From Siphonodentalium dalli (taxonomy: Eukaryota > Mollusca > Scaphopoda > Gadilida > Siphonodentaliidae): a DNA stretch of 64,000 nt. The notes under the pieces were generated by a model, which was given only the letters and a program-made list of their open reading frames with translations, was not told the origin of the DNA and searched no databases. This document shows, in pieces, positions 10,613-22,289 of this stretch (within the stretch, counting starts at the first letter, position 1; every line of letters starts with the position of its first letter). Position numbers and translations under genes: made by a program. Where the stretch lies: positions 278,309,426-278,373,425 of the forward strand of contig CP136063.1 of the NCBI GenBank assembly GCA_032622095.1, in the 5' to 3' direction.

Positions 10613-11049
10613 CAAAATCAGCAACGTGGTCCGGCGCTTCTTTGATAAGCGCTCTGAATGAATATTATGCTTGCCATCACACAGTAAAATACATTGTTAG
10701 CATACTGCCTTTATTATATATTGATATAAATCGTATCGTATCGTATAGTAACGTATATCATGCCAAAATGACGTTCAGAATGAGATAAATTACATGAATG
10801 AAATTCGTGGCGAAATTAATTGTAGGTGATTATACATCAACTCGAAAATATTGAACTTGATATTTACCATTTGAAAGACGATTTAGACATGTTACGGGGT
10901 CAAAATAAACCACCACAAAATTCACAACCTAAATATTATAGTGAATTTGATACCAAACGGCGACTGAGATATGTTTTTGTGAAGTATATAGGAAATATAC
11001 AACACTATAACTTCATTTGTTAGCCCGAATATAAACAAATCGAATTAAA
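10613..11049. other. LINE 3' flank and unassigned AT-rich DNA
   Basis: This holds the LINE 3' tail to about 10750. A short frame at 10826-11023 has no family signature. Nothing else can be supported. Confidence 0.4.
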
Positions 11050-11560
11050 GGCACGTGAGGCCTTAGTTGTCGAAAATATTCATATTTGTTCTAATCACTG
11101 TAAACAGAAAAACATTAAAACGCATACAGTTTCGTTCATATATACCATGACCATCACGTAAACAGCATGTTATCATAAAGAGCTACTATATTTTACCTAA
11201 GCAAGAGCCTGATTGTGTTACAGAAGACAGCACAATGCTGCTGGCTAATCACACACAAATGGCATAAACGCTCTTTATTCGTTCCATATCAGGAATTCAC
11301 CAACAAAGAACGCTCTTTATGTTTACCATCATAATATAAACAAACACCAGAAAAGTAACTTTTTATGCTTTTGTTTACATAACAATGGTCAAAGATATGA
11401 CAATAACATACTGTTTATGTGATATTTCTTATGTTTATACGGACAAAGTCTGTCTACATTTTATTGTTCTTTCTGTTTGTGGCGGTTTTTGACGGGTGGA
11501 AATATTTTCACAGGATACCCACCGCCAAGGCCAACCGTACCTTTAAAGCTACTTTAAGGA
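11050..11560 (+). repeat. Dispersed repeat family B (about 500 bp)
   Basis: It begins GGCCTTAGTTGTCGAAAATA, contains paired AAGAGCG/CGCTCTTTAT motifs, and ends GACGGGTGGAAATATTTTCA and following bases. The same sequence occurs at 34470-34965 (+) and 31962-32445 (-), inside the palindrome arms. It encodes nothing recognisable. Confidence 0.75.
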
Positions 11561-11920
11561 CGGATTTGATTAATTATATATGCTGGGCTAAGGATAGGGT
11601 GTGCCATTCCCTTGTGACCACGTAGTGGTGTGTACAACAAATGTATTATACGCCGTCACCATAAAACACATCTGTACACCGTTATTATTATTGTCTAAAA
11701 TATCACTATCTATACATCGTCATACTAGCGTGTTTTAACAAAGCTCATTTTCACTAGAAATATTGAAAAATAGCTACTTTTATGTCCACACATTTGCGTA
11801 ATATTTTCCTCAGACACATACACCTCAATATGCAGAGCAACCGTGCGATTAATCAGCTTCAAGTATTTTGTGATAATTGAGTAGAATAGTATAGAGCCAC
11901 TGTGCCACCTCGCCGAATAA
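11561..11920. other. Unassigned AT-rich DNA
   Basis: No gene, repeat or RNA signal recognised between family B and the foldback-like element. Confidence 0.4.
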
Positions 11921-11929
11921 GCAAATTTA

Positions 11930-11988
11930 ACAGACATGACAATTGGAACTTATTCCCTATTCCTTATTCCTTATTTTCAAAAATGTCG
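11930..11988 (+). repeat. Left terminal inverted repeat of the foldback-like element
   Basis: 59 bp, identical by eye to the reverse complement of 26465-26523. It contains TATTCCCTATTCCTTATTCC, a short internal 7-bp periodicity. Confidence 0.9.
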
Positions 11989-11998
11989 TCATACCCCG

Positions 11999-14595
11999 GC
12001 CCCCCCCCCCCCACCCATCACCCCCGGGGGGTGCCACCCCGAGGGGGTGAAAATGGGGTGTGGACCATTTTCAAGAACGGTAAGGATTTCGACCGATTTG
12101 ACGACATGGGTGTGTGGCCCGCCCCAAATACCACCTAGAAACACCCCGACCCCCCACCCATCACCCCCGGGGAATGCCACCTGAGGGGGTGAAAATGGGG
12201 TGTGGACCATTTTCGAGAACGGTAAGGATTTCGACCGATTTGACGGCATGGGTGGGTGGCCCGCCCCAAATACCACCTAGAAACACCCCGACCCCCACCC
12301 ATCACCCCCGGGGGGTGCCACCCCGAGGGGGTGAAAATGGGGTGTGGACCATTTTCAAGAACGGTAAGGATTTCGACCGATTTGACGACATGGGTGGGTG
12401 GCCCGCCCCAAATACCACCTAGAAACACCCCGACCCCCACCCATCACCCCCGGGGGTGCCACCCGAGGGGGTGAAAATGGGGTGTGGACCATTTTCGAGA
12501 ACGGTAAGGATTTCGACCGATTTGACGGCATGGGTGGGTGGCCCGCCCCAAATACCACCTAGAAACACCCCGACCCCCACCCATCACCCCCGGGGGTGCC
12601 ACCCCGAGGGGGTGAAAATGGGGTGTGGACCATTTTCGAGAACGGTAAGGATTTCGACCGATTTGACGGCATGGGTGGGTGGCCCGCCCCAAATACCACC
12701 TAGAAACACCCCGACTCCCCACCCATCACCCCCGGGGGTGCCACCCCGAGGGGGTGAAAATGGGATGTGGACCATTTTCGAGAACGGTAAGGATTTCGAC
12801 CGATTTGACGGCATGGGTGGGTGGCCCGCCACAAATACCACCTAGAAACACCCCGACCCCCCACCCATCACCCCCGGGGGTGCCACCCCGAGGGGGTGAA
12901 AATGGGGTGTGGACCATTTTCGAGAACGGTAAGGATTTCGACCGATTTGACGGCATGGGTGGGTGGCCCGCCCCAAATACCACCTAGAAACACCCCGACC
13001 CCCCACCCATCACCCCCGGGGGTGCCACCCCGAGGGGGTGAAAATGGGGTATGGACCATTTTCGAGAACGGTAAGGATTTCGACCGATTTGACGGCATGG
13101 GTGGGTGGCCCGCCCCAAATACCACCTAGAAACACCCGACCCCCACCCATCACCCCGGGGGGGGTGCCACCCCGAGGGGGTGAAAATGGGGTGTGGACCA
13201 TTTTCGAGAACGGTAAGGATTTCGACCGATTTGACGACATGGGTGGGTGGCCCGCCCCAAATACCACCTAGAAACACCCCGACCCCCCACCCATCACCCC
13301 CGGGGGGTGCCACCCCGAGGGGGTGAAAATGGGGTGTGGACCATTTTCGAGAACGGTAAGGATTTCGACCGATTTTACGGCATGGGTGGGTGGCCCGCCC
13401 CAAATACCACATAGAAACACCCCGACCCCCCACCCATCACCCCCGGGGGGTGCCACCCCGAGGGGGTGAAAATGTGGTGTGGACCATTTTCGAGAACGGT
13501 AAGGATTTCGACCGATTTTACGGCATGGGTGGGTGGCCCGCCCCAAATACCACATAGAAACACCCCGACCCCCCACCCATCACCCCCCGGGGGTGCCACC
13601 CCGATGGGGTGAAAATGGGGTGTGGACCATTTTCGAGAACGGTAAGGATTTCGACCGATTTGACGGCATGGGTGGGTGTCCCGCCCCAAATACCACCTAG
13701 AAACACCCGACCCCCCACCATCACCCCCGGGGGGTGCCACCCCGAGGGGGTGAAAATGGGGTGTGGACCATTTTCGAGAACGGTAAGGATTTCGACCGAT
13801 TTGACGGCATGGGTGGGTGGCCCGCCCCAAATACCACCTAGAAACACCCGACCCCCACCCATCACCCCGGGGGGGGGGGTGCCACCCCGAGGGGGTGAAA
13901 ATGGGGTGTGGACCATTTTCGAGAACGGTAAGGATTTCGACCGATTTGACGGCATGGGTGGGTGGCCCGCCCCAAATACCACCTAGAAACACCCCGACCC
14001 CCCACCCATCACCCCCGGGGGGTGCCACCCCGAGGGGGGTGAAAATGGGGTGTGGACCATTTTCGAGAACGGTAAGGATTTCGACCGATTTTACGGCATG
14101 GGTGGGTGGCCCGCCCCAAATACCACATAGAAACACCCCGACCCCCCCACCCATCACACCCGGGGGGTGCCACCCCGAGGGGGTGAAAATGTGGTGTGGA
14201 CCATTTTCGAGAACGGTAAGGATTTCGACCGATTTTACGGCATGGGTGGGTGGCCCGCCCCAAATACCACATAGAAACACCCCGACCCCCCACCCATCAC
14301 CCCCGGGGGTGCCACCCCGATGGGGTGAAAATGGGGTGTGGACCATTTTCGAGAACGGTAAGGATTTCGACCGATTTGACGGCATGGGTGGGTGTCCCGC
14401 CCCAAATACCACCTAGAAACACCCCGACCCCCCACCATCACCCCCGGGGGGTGCCACCCCGAGGGGGTGAAAATGGGGTGTGGACCATTTTCGAGAACGG
14501 TAAGGATTTCGACCGATTTGACGGCATGGGTGGGTGGCCCGCCCCAAATACCACATTGAAACACCCCGACCCCCCCCCCCCCCCCCACCCATGTG
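11999..14595 (+). repeat. Left satellite arm, about 18 units of ~142 bp
   Basis: Each unit carries GAACGGTAAGGATTTCGACC, then GATTTGACGGCATGGGTGGG, then CGCCCCAAATACCACCTAGA, then a C-rich/G-rich stretch ending GAGGGGGTGAAAATGGGG. The CATGGGTGGG word falls near 12247, 12389, 12529, 12670, 12812 and 12954, a 141-142 bp step. Length varies mainly in the C and G runs. Because 142 is not a multiple of three and stops are rare, long frames run through on both strands; they are not genes. Confidence 0.95.
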
Positions 14596-17500
14596 GTATA
14601 TCAACGACGTCATTGACACATTTTGGGCCATCGGAATATCTCGCTGATAATTCTATCTGATTTAATGCACCGAGAAGCCCCTAAATACCAAATTTCAGTT
14701 CGATAACTTGAAACTTGTAAGAGAAATCCATCGACAATGTTTCATACTGTAAAGTCTCATTGCAATTTGGCGAACCCCTTGAGGAACAGGGTTTGATTGA
14801 CGTTTGTTCGCGTTGTCTACATCAGAGTTCCTCGGTTGTCTGGCGTCAAACCAAGTGTACGATGGACCAGGGCATGCCCGACTTGATAGGAATCGCCCTG
14901 TATGCGAGCAAAATCTGTTTCCAATTATGATATCTGTACGGTGTATTCGTTGACCTCTTAGAGAGTTTGAACTCTAAGTCACGCCCACAAAGTACATCAA
15001 TTTCCACCACGTATATTCAAATGGCTGTATCTCATAGACGTCTCAACGTGCGGAGCTGCGCGATACGTCGTTTGGACGGATACATCATCGGCTACTCCAT
15101 GGTGTACAATTTGAATATATACTCATAACGATAATTCAACTATTAAAGGGCACAAGTCAACAAAGTTGCTCAATTTTGATTGGTTTCCATTAAACATGAT
15201 ATTCGAATTAAATACAAGTTTTGGAGAAAGAGCGAATATGAGGGTATCACCCTCGATTTTTGGAACGCGGGATTCAGGGTGTTTTGTAGTTGGTGGACCC
15301 AACTATTCAAACAGAGCTAGACGCTCTCGAATAGTTGGGCCTCCGTAGCTTTATTCACGACCTCCAAGTGCTTTTCCATTATTATGAATTTTTTTCCCAC
15401 TTATAACATGAAAATACAAACATTGTATATAAATTATGTTGAAGACTAATCTGTTCTGAGTGAGTATCAACAAGCTACCCGACGAAAAAAATAAAAAATG
15501 TGACATTTGTAGTTGTTTTAAAAATACATGGTAGACTGCTTGCCGAAAAACTATTTCGGGAAAAAATTAGACACTACCCCGCCTCATTTCAATCACCAAA
15601 TTCACATATAACTAGATGGTTTTATCTGCTACCATTATGTTGTAAGATCAAGTGATAATGGCAGATTACGAAGGCATTGTGTACAATACCTGACTCTCGA
15701 AATATAATCCGAACTTTGAGATAAATCCGAGACCGTTAATTTGTCAACATTTAAAACTTGATCTGTAGTAAATTGACGGAACGGAACAGGCGGAACGAAC
15801 TTACAACTACATAACCGGAAAGGAGATCAGATAATTACGGGAACGATCGACCGAGTGAAAGCAACAGCAACAACTATTTTTTGAATTTTAAGTTTTAATA
15901 AACAATGGAGTTTGATTTCAAAGAAACAATGACCAAGGGCGTGGCGATATGTGCGGGGACACAATATAACGTGTAAGCCAAGGCCGTGGCCGGCTCCAAT
16001 AAAATGTGTAAACGGGGTGTTATATGTTTGAAATTTGGTATATATGTCCGGGCTGAGGCATGGAATACACTAACGTTTGAACTGTTTTTAAATTCACAAA
16101 TTTGTCAATTTTCTTCAACTTTTTCGTTCTGGAACACACATTAATATTCAAATAGTGGTCTCGGTATCAAACGCCCAAGTTCCGACCACGTCGCCATCGC
16201 TATGCTTACATAAGATTTACGTGCCAATAACGTTGACAAAGCATTAGCGACAATATGGAGTCGAAACCGAGTAGAGATGGGCGGTTTTGATTTTTTATGT
16301 TCGGTTTCGGTTTTTCTGGGAGAAAAAAACATCGGTTTCGGTTCGTTTTTTTTTACTAGATAGTGAAATTATACTGAAATGAATATACTTTCAAAGTAAC
16401 CGCAATTAGAGTCAATAATGTCCCAATAACGTTCAATTTTTTACGAAGGAAATGCGATCACAGGTAAACAACGGGACAAAATGCCGACGCAAACTGAATC
16501 CAACGCGATAAGATGATACAATTCGGTATTTTTAAAAATAAACACCCCCATCTTCACTGTTTATCCCTTTCTGACATGTTTAAAACATATTTATCATATT
16601 ATATGCATTGATTAGTGTCTGAGAATTCAACCACAAACAGCAGCAAATTCACAAACACTGGGCGTCCTTGACCTGACTGTGTAACAATTATTGACACGTG
16701 TATGCTTGACCCACATTCAATGACTGCGGTGTGATCGCTTTGATATGTGTGATGTTGCGACATATTTTACAAGCTGCACAATGGCTGCAAACTTCTACCA
16801 GATTACGTCACATCGGAATGTCCAGACGACCAAAGTGTTCATACCATTTACTTAAGTTTTCGAGTTAGCAGACGCTTCCATTTTTTTGGTTGGCGATTAT
16901 CGCCTTATTTGGACTTGTGTACGTTCGGCATTCATATAGTTAGCCGGACTCTGGTTTAAAGCCGATTACCTACGGCGATAAGTGACCGTATGGCTACCTT
17001 ATATTACAATTTGACGACAGTTGGTAAGTTAAGGTGTCAATTTGGAAAATTCTCACTCAATTAGGATGGAAAGAGGTTGGAATAATAATTTGGACACTTA
17101 ATAAGGCACTTTAGCCACGCCCTTGAAAAAAATTGATTTGATGATATATTATGATGATATCATGGCGATGATGATTTTAATAATAATATGTTGATGCCGG
17201 ATGATGACGATGGTGATTATGAAATGGTTACATGCATATATACATATATAATCATTAAGTTTATTTCTCATGTTTATAAATATTTGAATCGAAAATAAAC
17301 TCGAAACAAACAAGAACATGTTATAGCCGGAATCCAATTATGTTCGTTCCGTTTCCGATTCCTAATTCACTGTTTTGACGGATTTTTGCAAATACAAAAT
17401 GGCTGAAAGTTCGAGGCGGTAGAAATATGCTCTCGCTTTATGCGAAGAATGACACGACTAACATCTTAAACATGCATTGACAACACACTAGAAATGTACT

Positions 17501-17970
17501 AGAAGCTCTGATCTACAAGTATGTGGGAGTTTTGGTTGTTAAATAATATTTTTTAGTGTGTGTTATCGCTTGTGAAAAGTCGAGTAAATGTCCATACCAA
17601 ATATTGGTGACGGAGTACTGCTTTCAGTGATATACAGTCCTGACTTTTATAGAGCTATGCTCTGATAATAAAAGTCAGGTTTACGGACTAGGTGTTTTGA
17701 AGCTGTACGCGGGATTCATACCCCCGAATTAACTGGTATACGGGTTCGAGCAAATCATCTTGGACGCAAGTTTTGATGGCGCAAAATAATATTGTGTGCT
17801 AATTATCTGTATGAATGAATGGGTAGAATAGCTTCTTGTGCATATTCGACCACCATGTCATCATAGAGTACCATTAATGATATCATAACGGCCTCAGAAC
17901 GCGACCGGCACTTCTGCTTGTATCTGTCTGATATAAATAACAGACAATTTGCATGTCATTTATCGCATAT
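14596..17970. other. Interior of foldback-like element, no gene
   Basis: AT-rich with scattered stops. Hairpins: CCCAACTATTC at 15298 pairs with GAATAGTTGGG near 15331; CCTGACTTTTAT near 17639 pairs with ATAAAAGTCAGG near 17670. GAT/ATG-rich simple sequence lies at 17140-17215. Frames at 15166, 16141 and 17149 have no family signature. Confidence 0.5.
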
Positions 17971-17974
17971 TATT

Positions 17975-18062
17975 TCTTAACATGTATTCAGGATTCACCC
18001 CCCAAAATAAACTGGTATTCAGGATTCACCCCCCAAATTAACTGGTATTCAGGATTCAGAGG
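17975..18062 (+). repeat. Three-copy tandem repeat of about 33 bp
   Basis: The phrase TATTCAGGATTCACCCCCCA followed by AAATTAACTGG is repeated, with the last copy ending in AGGATTCAGAGG. A related phrase lies upstream near 17708. Confidence 0.75.
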
Positions 18063-19339
18063 GAAGGGGTGATACCATCGAATATGACAATGACGTCGCC
18101 CTGAGTCAACCAAAAAAACATCATTGGTACAATGGCATGCTGTCAGGAACGACCTTGACCTTGCCATATAATTTTGGCAAATGCCATTTTTGTGGTCACC
18201 AATATATGTGCTACATACTATTACTCACATAAAATTCATCGGCATGTGACATATTTAATTTTTTCAGAAGTTTCTGGACGAATTTGTTCATTTAAGGGAG
18301 AATCACCCATTTACGCCAAATTTGCATGTGGCGTTATAATGGGCTATATAACCAACTATTTTTGACAATAATTTGCCCATATGTTTGCAATAGGCTGATT
18401 CACCCCCCCCCCCCCCCAAACATGGTCACAAATAAGATAAATCTCCCAGAATCAGAAATTGAATGACAATAATTTGCCCATAGTCCGGGAGCCAATAGGG
18501 GCACCCTTGCACCCCCTGGGACCCCACTCACTTTGTTCCTTATTATGTCCTTCAACTTTTAAGCAATGTTAACAAGAAAAAACGTGGCCTTTTATATATA
18601 GACTCCAGACAGGATGGCTGCCGTTTTTTAGACCAGACCCTAAGTCAGTTTTATGCAAATTATAGCAGGAAAATCTGGTAAAATGTATACAACTGTATGT
18701 ATTTTCGTGAAGCTAGGACATAATGACACTTTTTGGGACAAAATTGAAACTCAACATCCACGATGGCGGCCAAAATGGCCGCCGAAAGTTGAAAATATGA
18801 AATTTTTTCACAAATATAGATCAATTCATGCTGTTTGGAACTGGTTGAGTAATTTGACTTTATTTTGTGTTTTGTATATTAACTGATCATGAAAGCAATT
18901 ACATATGCAATGAATGGGCTCCTATCCCCTTGCGATCCATAAAAAATTCGATTTTACAGAACGCGATACAAAATTTTACAAAAAATCAGAATTGGGATTC
19001 TAGTCACATTTCAACATGAAGTAAAAAGAACATTGTAATGTAAGTGGGGCATGTCATTACCTATTAATATTCCAACTCTCTGGAACCAAAAATCTTACCT
19101 TGGCTCAAAATGGCTGCGAAAATGGCCGCCAAAATATGGAAAATGGTAAATATTGCCCAGGGTGTCCTGCAATCGCTTACAAGTTGTGGTTGATGTATAC
19201 AATCGGCTAATCTGTATTCTATGCATTGTATACCAACATGTCTGATGCACCATGGATCATTTTTACTATTGTCACCATTGACATCACCAGAAATATTGGA
19301 TTGACATAAATATCGGCAAAAATTCACTTTTTGATCATT
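18063..19339. other. Interior of foldback-like element, repeat-like, no gene
   Basis: Contains a C-run at 18402-18417 and two stretches with GGCGGCCAAAATGGCCGCC-like words (18763-18784 and, related, 19108-19130). Such words are common in mollusc dispersed repeats. Frames at 18174, 18653 and 19064 are not recognisable proteins. Confidence 0.45.
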
Positions 19340-20950
19340 TGTTCAAGTACGACCAGGTGTACGTGTATAAACTGGGTGACTATGTTGTCATTTGTGTGGT
19401 GCGTATGTACATATGGAGTGACTGGGGTAATGTGTGGGTTGTACATGTGTACCTTGGGTGGCTATCGCTTTCCACAATAATTCAAGGATATGTTAATCAA
19501 TAGAGAGGTCATGTCAGAGAGTTCTCCATCTTGATTGTGTTTATGTAGATGTGGGATGTTAAGCGTGGAAAGCGATAGCCACCCATTATCACACAGTCAT
19601 TACATATATGCATAGACTTAATAATATAGTGACCCACTGTATACACCTGACCCATGACCACGGATGACAATACAGCCACGCATCACAATACAGGCACACC
19701 GGGTATACTCCTAAACATGACCCATAACCATATATTCACTCCTTGTATACCCATTCATCTCACCATTGGCCATAAGGTAATCCAACGTATACCTATTCTC
19801 CAAACACATAATCAAATAGACAATCAATATATACATAAACAACACAACAATGACCATACGGTCACTCCGGTATACATATGCACCTTACCACTGGCCATAT
19901 AGCCACTCGCTTCATACACATACCCTCACCCATGTCACCAGGTATACTCTTTCACCTGACCTATGGTCATATAGTCACCCCGTTCAAAACATTCATACAT
20001 GATCATGGTCAATCCTTGTATACATATTCATCTCAACATTGGCCATGTCACTCCATGTATCCCTAACTGTCACACCGTAACCGAATAGCCACTAATACAC
20101 CCCAGCCATGTCAGTATAGTCACTCCATGTATGCATGTGTACCTCATCCATGGCCATACGGCCACTCGCTATATACATATATTCCTAGCCCATGACCATA
20201 AAGCATCACGTGTGTATCGTATATATACTGGTATAACCTAAACATGACCATACCGCCACAAGTCACCAAACAGGAACACCAGGTACATGTATACTCATAC
20301 GCCTGACACATGACCATTTAGTCACCCCATGTATAGATGTTCATTACATTTATAATCATACATTCACTACTTGTATACCCACATGTACTCATATCACCGT
20401 TAACCATACAGTCACTGCCTGTATACATATTCGACACACATACTCATATAACCACTCGATATACATATGCAGCCCACCCAAGACGATATATTCACTCCAG
20501 GTATACATGTAATACTCACTAATGGCCATTCAGCCCTTCCAGATATACCAAAAAACCCACACACACGGCCACTCAAACAATCCATACTTGCATATACACC
20601 TCACACATGACAATTAAGCAATTTACTGTATAATCATACACGCCGTCCATGATAAGCTAAGCTGTATACACCCACCAATGATAATACAATTTATGAGATA
20701 TATAAATATACATCCCACCCGTTACCACAAGGACACTCCCTATATACCCACACGCTCGATAATGTCCACCCAGATTACTCCATGTTCAATCATGACCGTA
20801 CAGTCATTCCATGTATAAATATACACATTACCCGTAACCATAAAATCACTTCCTATGTATCCACACACCCCATCCATGATCATACAGACAACATATGTAC
20901 ATCCCACTCATGACCTTACAGTCACTCCATATATGCGGATTAACTGTCAT
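19340..20950. repeat. Long degenerate minisatellite
   Basis: The phrase CCATGACCATACAGTCACTCC followed by ATGTATACATAT and CACCTCAC recurs with heavy variation, in steps of about 40-50 bp, for about 1.3 kb from 19600. Before 19455 the same phrase appears on the opposite strand (GTGTATAAACTGGGTGACTA, GTACATATGGAGTGACTGGG). The array therefore flips orientation at the hairpin at 19456-19584. Frames through it are rich in Thr, His and Ile and are by-products. Confidence 0.75.
19456..19584. repeat. Hairpin with perfect 20-bp inverted ends (MITE-like)
   Basis: GGGTGGCTATCGCTTTCCAC at 19456-19475 is the exact reverse complement of 19565-19584. The 89-bp middle has no coding potential. No convincing target duplication was found. 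It sits exactly where the surrounding minisatellite reverses strand. Confidence 0.8.
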
Positions 20951-20964
20951 GTGGACTGTTTTTT

Positions 20965-21065
20965 ATGGAGATGAAACCGTGAGGTAAGTGGTTATAATTT
21001 GTGTAAAACCCGAAGGGTTCTACATACAAGTTATGACCACTTACCTCCCGGTTACATCTCAATCC
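20965..21065. repeat. Imperfect inverted repeat of about 100 bp
   Basis: GAGATGAAACCGTGAGGTAAG with GTGGTTATAA (20970-21000) is mirrored by TTATGACCACTTACCTCCCG with GTTACATCTC (21031-21060), leaving a loop of about 30 bp. It could be a small MITE. A related phrase, AGTGGTTATAATTATGTAC, occurs at 48771-48789. Confidence 0.65.
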
Positions 21066-22289
21066 CGCACGAGTCCAAATGCGCCCAAAACATTACGCGT
21101 TTTTCTTTCCGAAATCGATGACGCGTCGATGTAATAATGGGGTTGCAGTTATGAGCTGTAGCGCGTTCACCGAGAAATAATTGCAACTAGTCGATCACGT
21201 CTAAAATGATCTAAAATGACGATGATCGACAATCTGTTTGTCAAACCGTGAATTTATCATTTATTGTGACAAAAAATCGCATTTATACTATTATTATTAT
21301 CATTTTTTGGAAGGTCGGCGTACGATTATCGGCATTTTTTGGAATACCGAATACCTCCTAAAAGAGGGGCCGGAATACGGCGTACCCCATAACAGGGCAT
21401 GGAATACGGCGTACGAAAAGGGGGTGGGGGCCTCATATATAGCAACATTTTACGGTCCGTTTTGACGCCATACAGTACCGACGCCCAATTTGTGGCCGGG
21501 TATAATGGGCTACCCGGGTACTCTTATTGTGGTGATTTGCCCCTATAATAGGGTGTATATGTACGAATTCACTCCAAAATTAGCCATAAATAGGATTGAC
21601 CCCCCCCCCCCCCATAGTGTGGCTATGACGAATTTATCACAAGAGTTGGTCACAAGTGGAGCAGATCTCCCACAATCGGCAATCTAACAATTTCGGGGTT
21701 AGTTTTGACTCTACTTGCGCCCAATTCGTGGCCTGGTATAATGAGCTACTTGCTGCCGATCCGGCAAATATTTCGAATCGGTGGCTGAAGAAATACTAGC
21801 TACCAAAAACAAATTTGAATTAGAATTAGAAACAGGGAACTATAATATTTTAATTGGAGGCTGAATAAGGAACATGGAGCAAGGAACTAAATGCATGGAC
21901 TCAATCCCACACACAAGAACAAAGCCACGCCCCACGTCCCTGGTCACGACAAAATACTCCCTAATCTCAGTCAGACACGGAGTCATCAAGTATATTTCTA
22001 TTCACAAGAATTACGTCGAAATTGATACATTGTCTTTGAACGTTGCAATGACGTCAAATACAAGAATCTATGTTTGCTACATCAAAGGACACCGGCCGTC
22101 CTTTGATCAGAACCTGATACCGGCTGCATCAGAATGCATGACCCCAGTGGATGTGGGTGTGGTGTTACTATGGGGTATTTGGTGTGAGCGTTGGGGGTGC
22201 GTTCTAGGTGGTACTTGTGGCGGGCCAGAAGAGACATTTTTGCGGATAAGGAATCAGCAATAAAATGGCTCAAACCCGAGGTATTATCC
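21066..22289. other. Interior of foldback-like element next to right arm
   Basis: No gene recognised. Between about 22140 and 22290 there is a degraded satellite unit (GGTGGTACTTGTGGCGGGCC) followed by a degraded copy of the inner terminal repeat (GACATTTTTGCGGATAAGGA). This is an older, third junction of satellite and terminal sequence. The frame at 21874-22263 runs into that satellite and is not supported as a gene. Confidence 0.55.

Noticed and set aside
11999-14595. CRISPR-like regular repeats
   Set aside because: Units are contiguous ~142-bp satellites without unique spacers, and the genome is eukaryotic.
11902-14660. Many ORFs up to 345 codons on both strands
   Set aside because: They run through the ~142-bp satellite, shift frame with unit length and mirror each other in the right arm. 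They are by-products of a GC-rich repeat poor in stops.
19654-20522. Thr/His/Ile-rich ORFs
   Set aside because: They are translations of the degenerate minisatellite.
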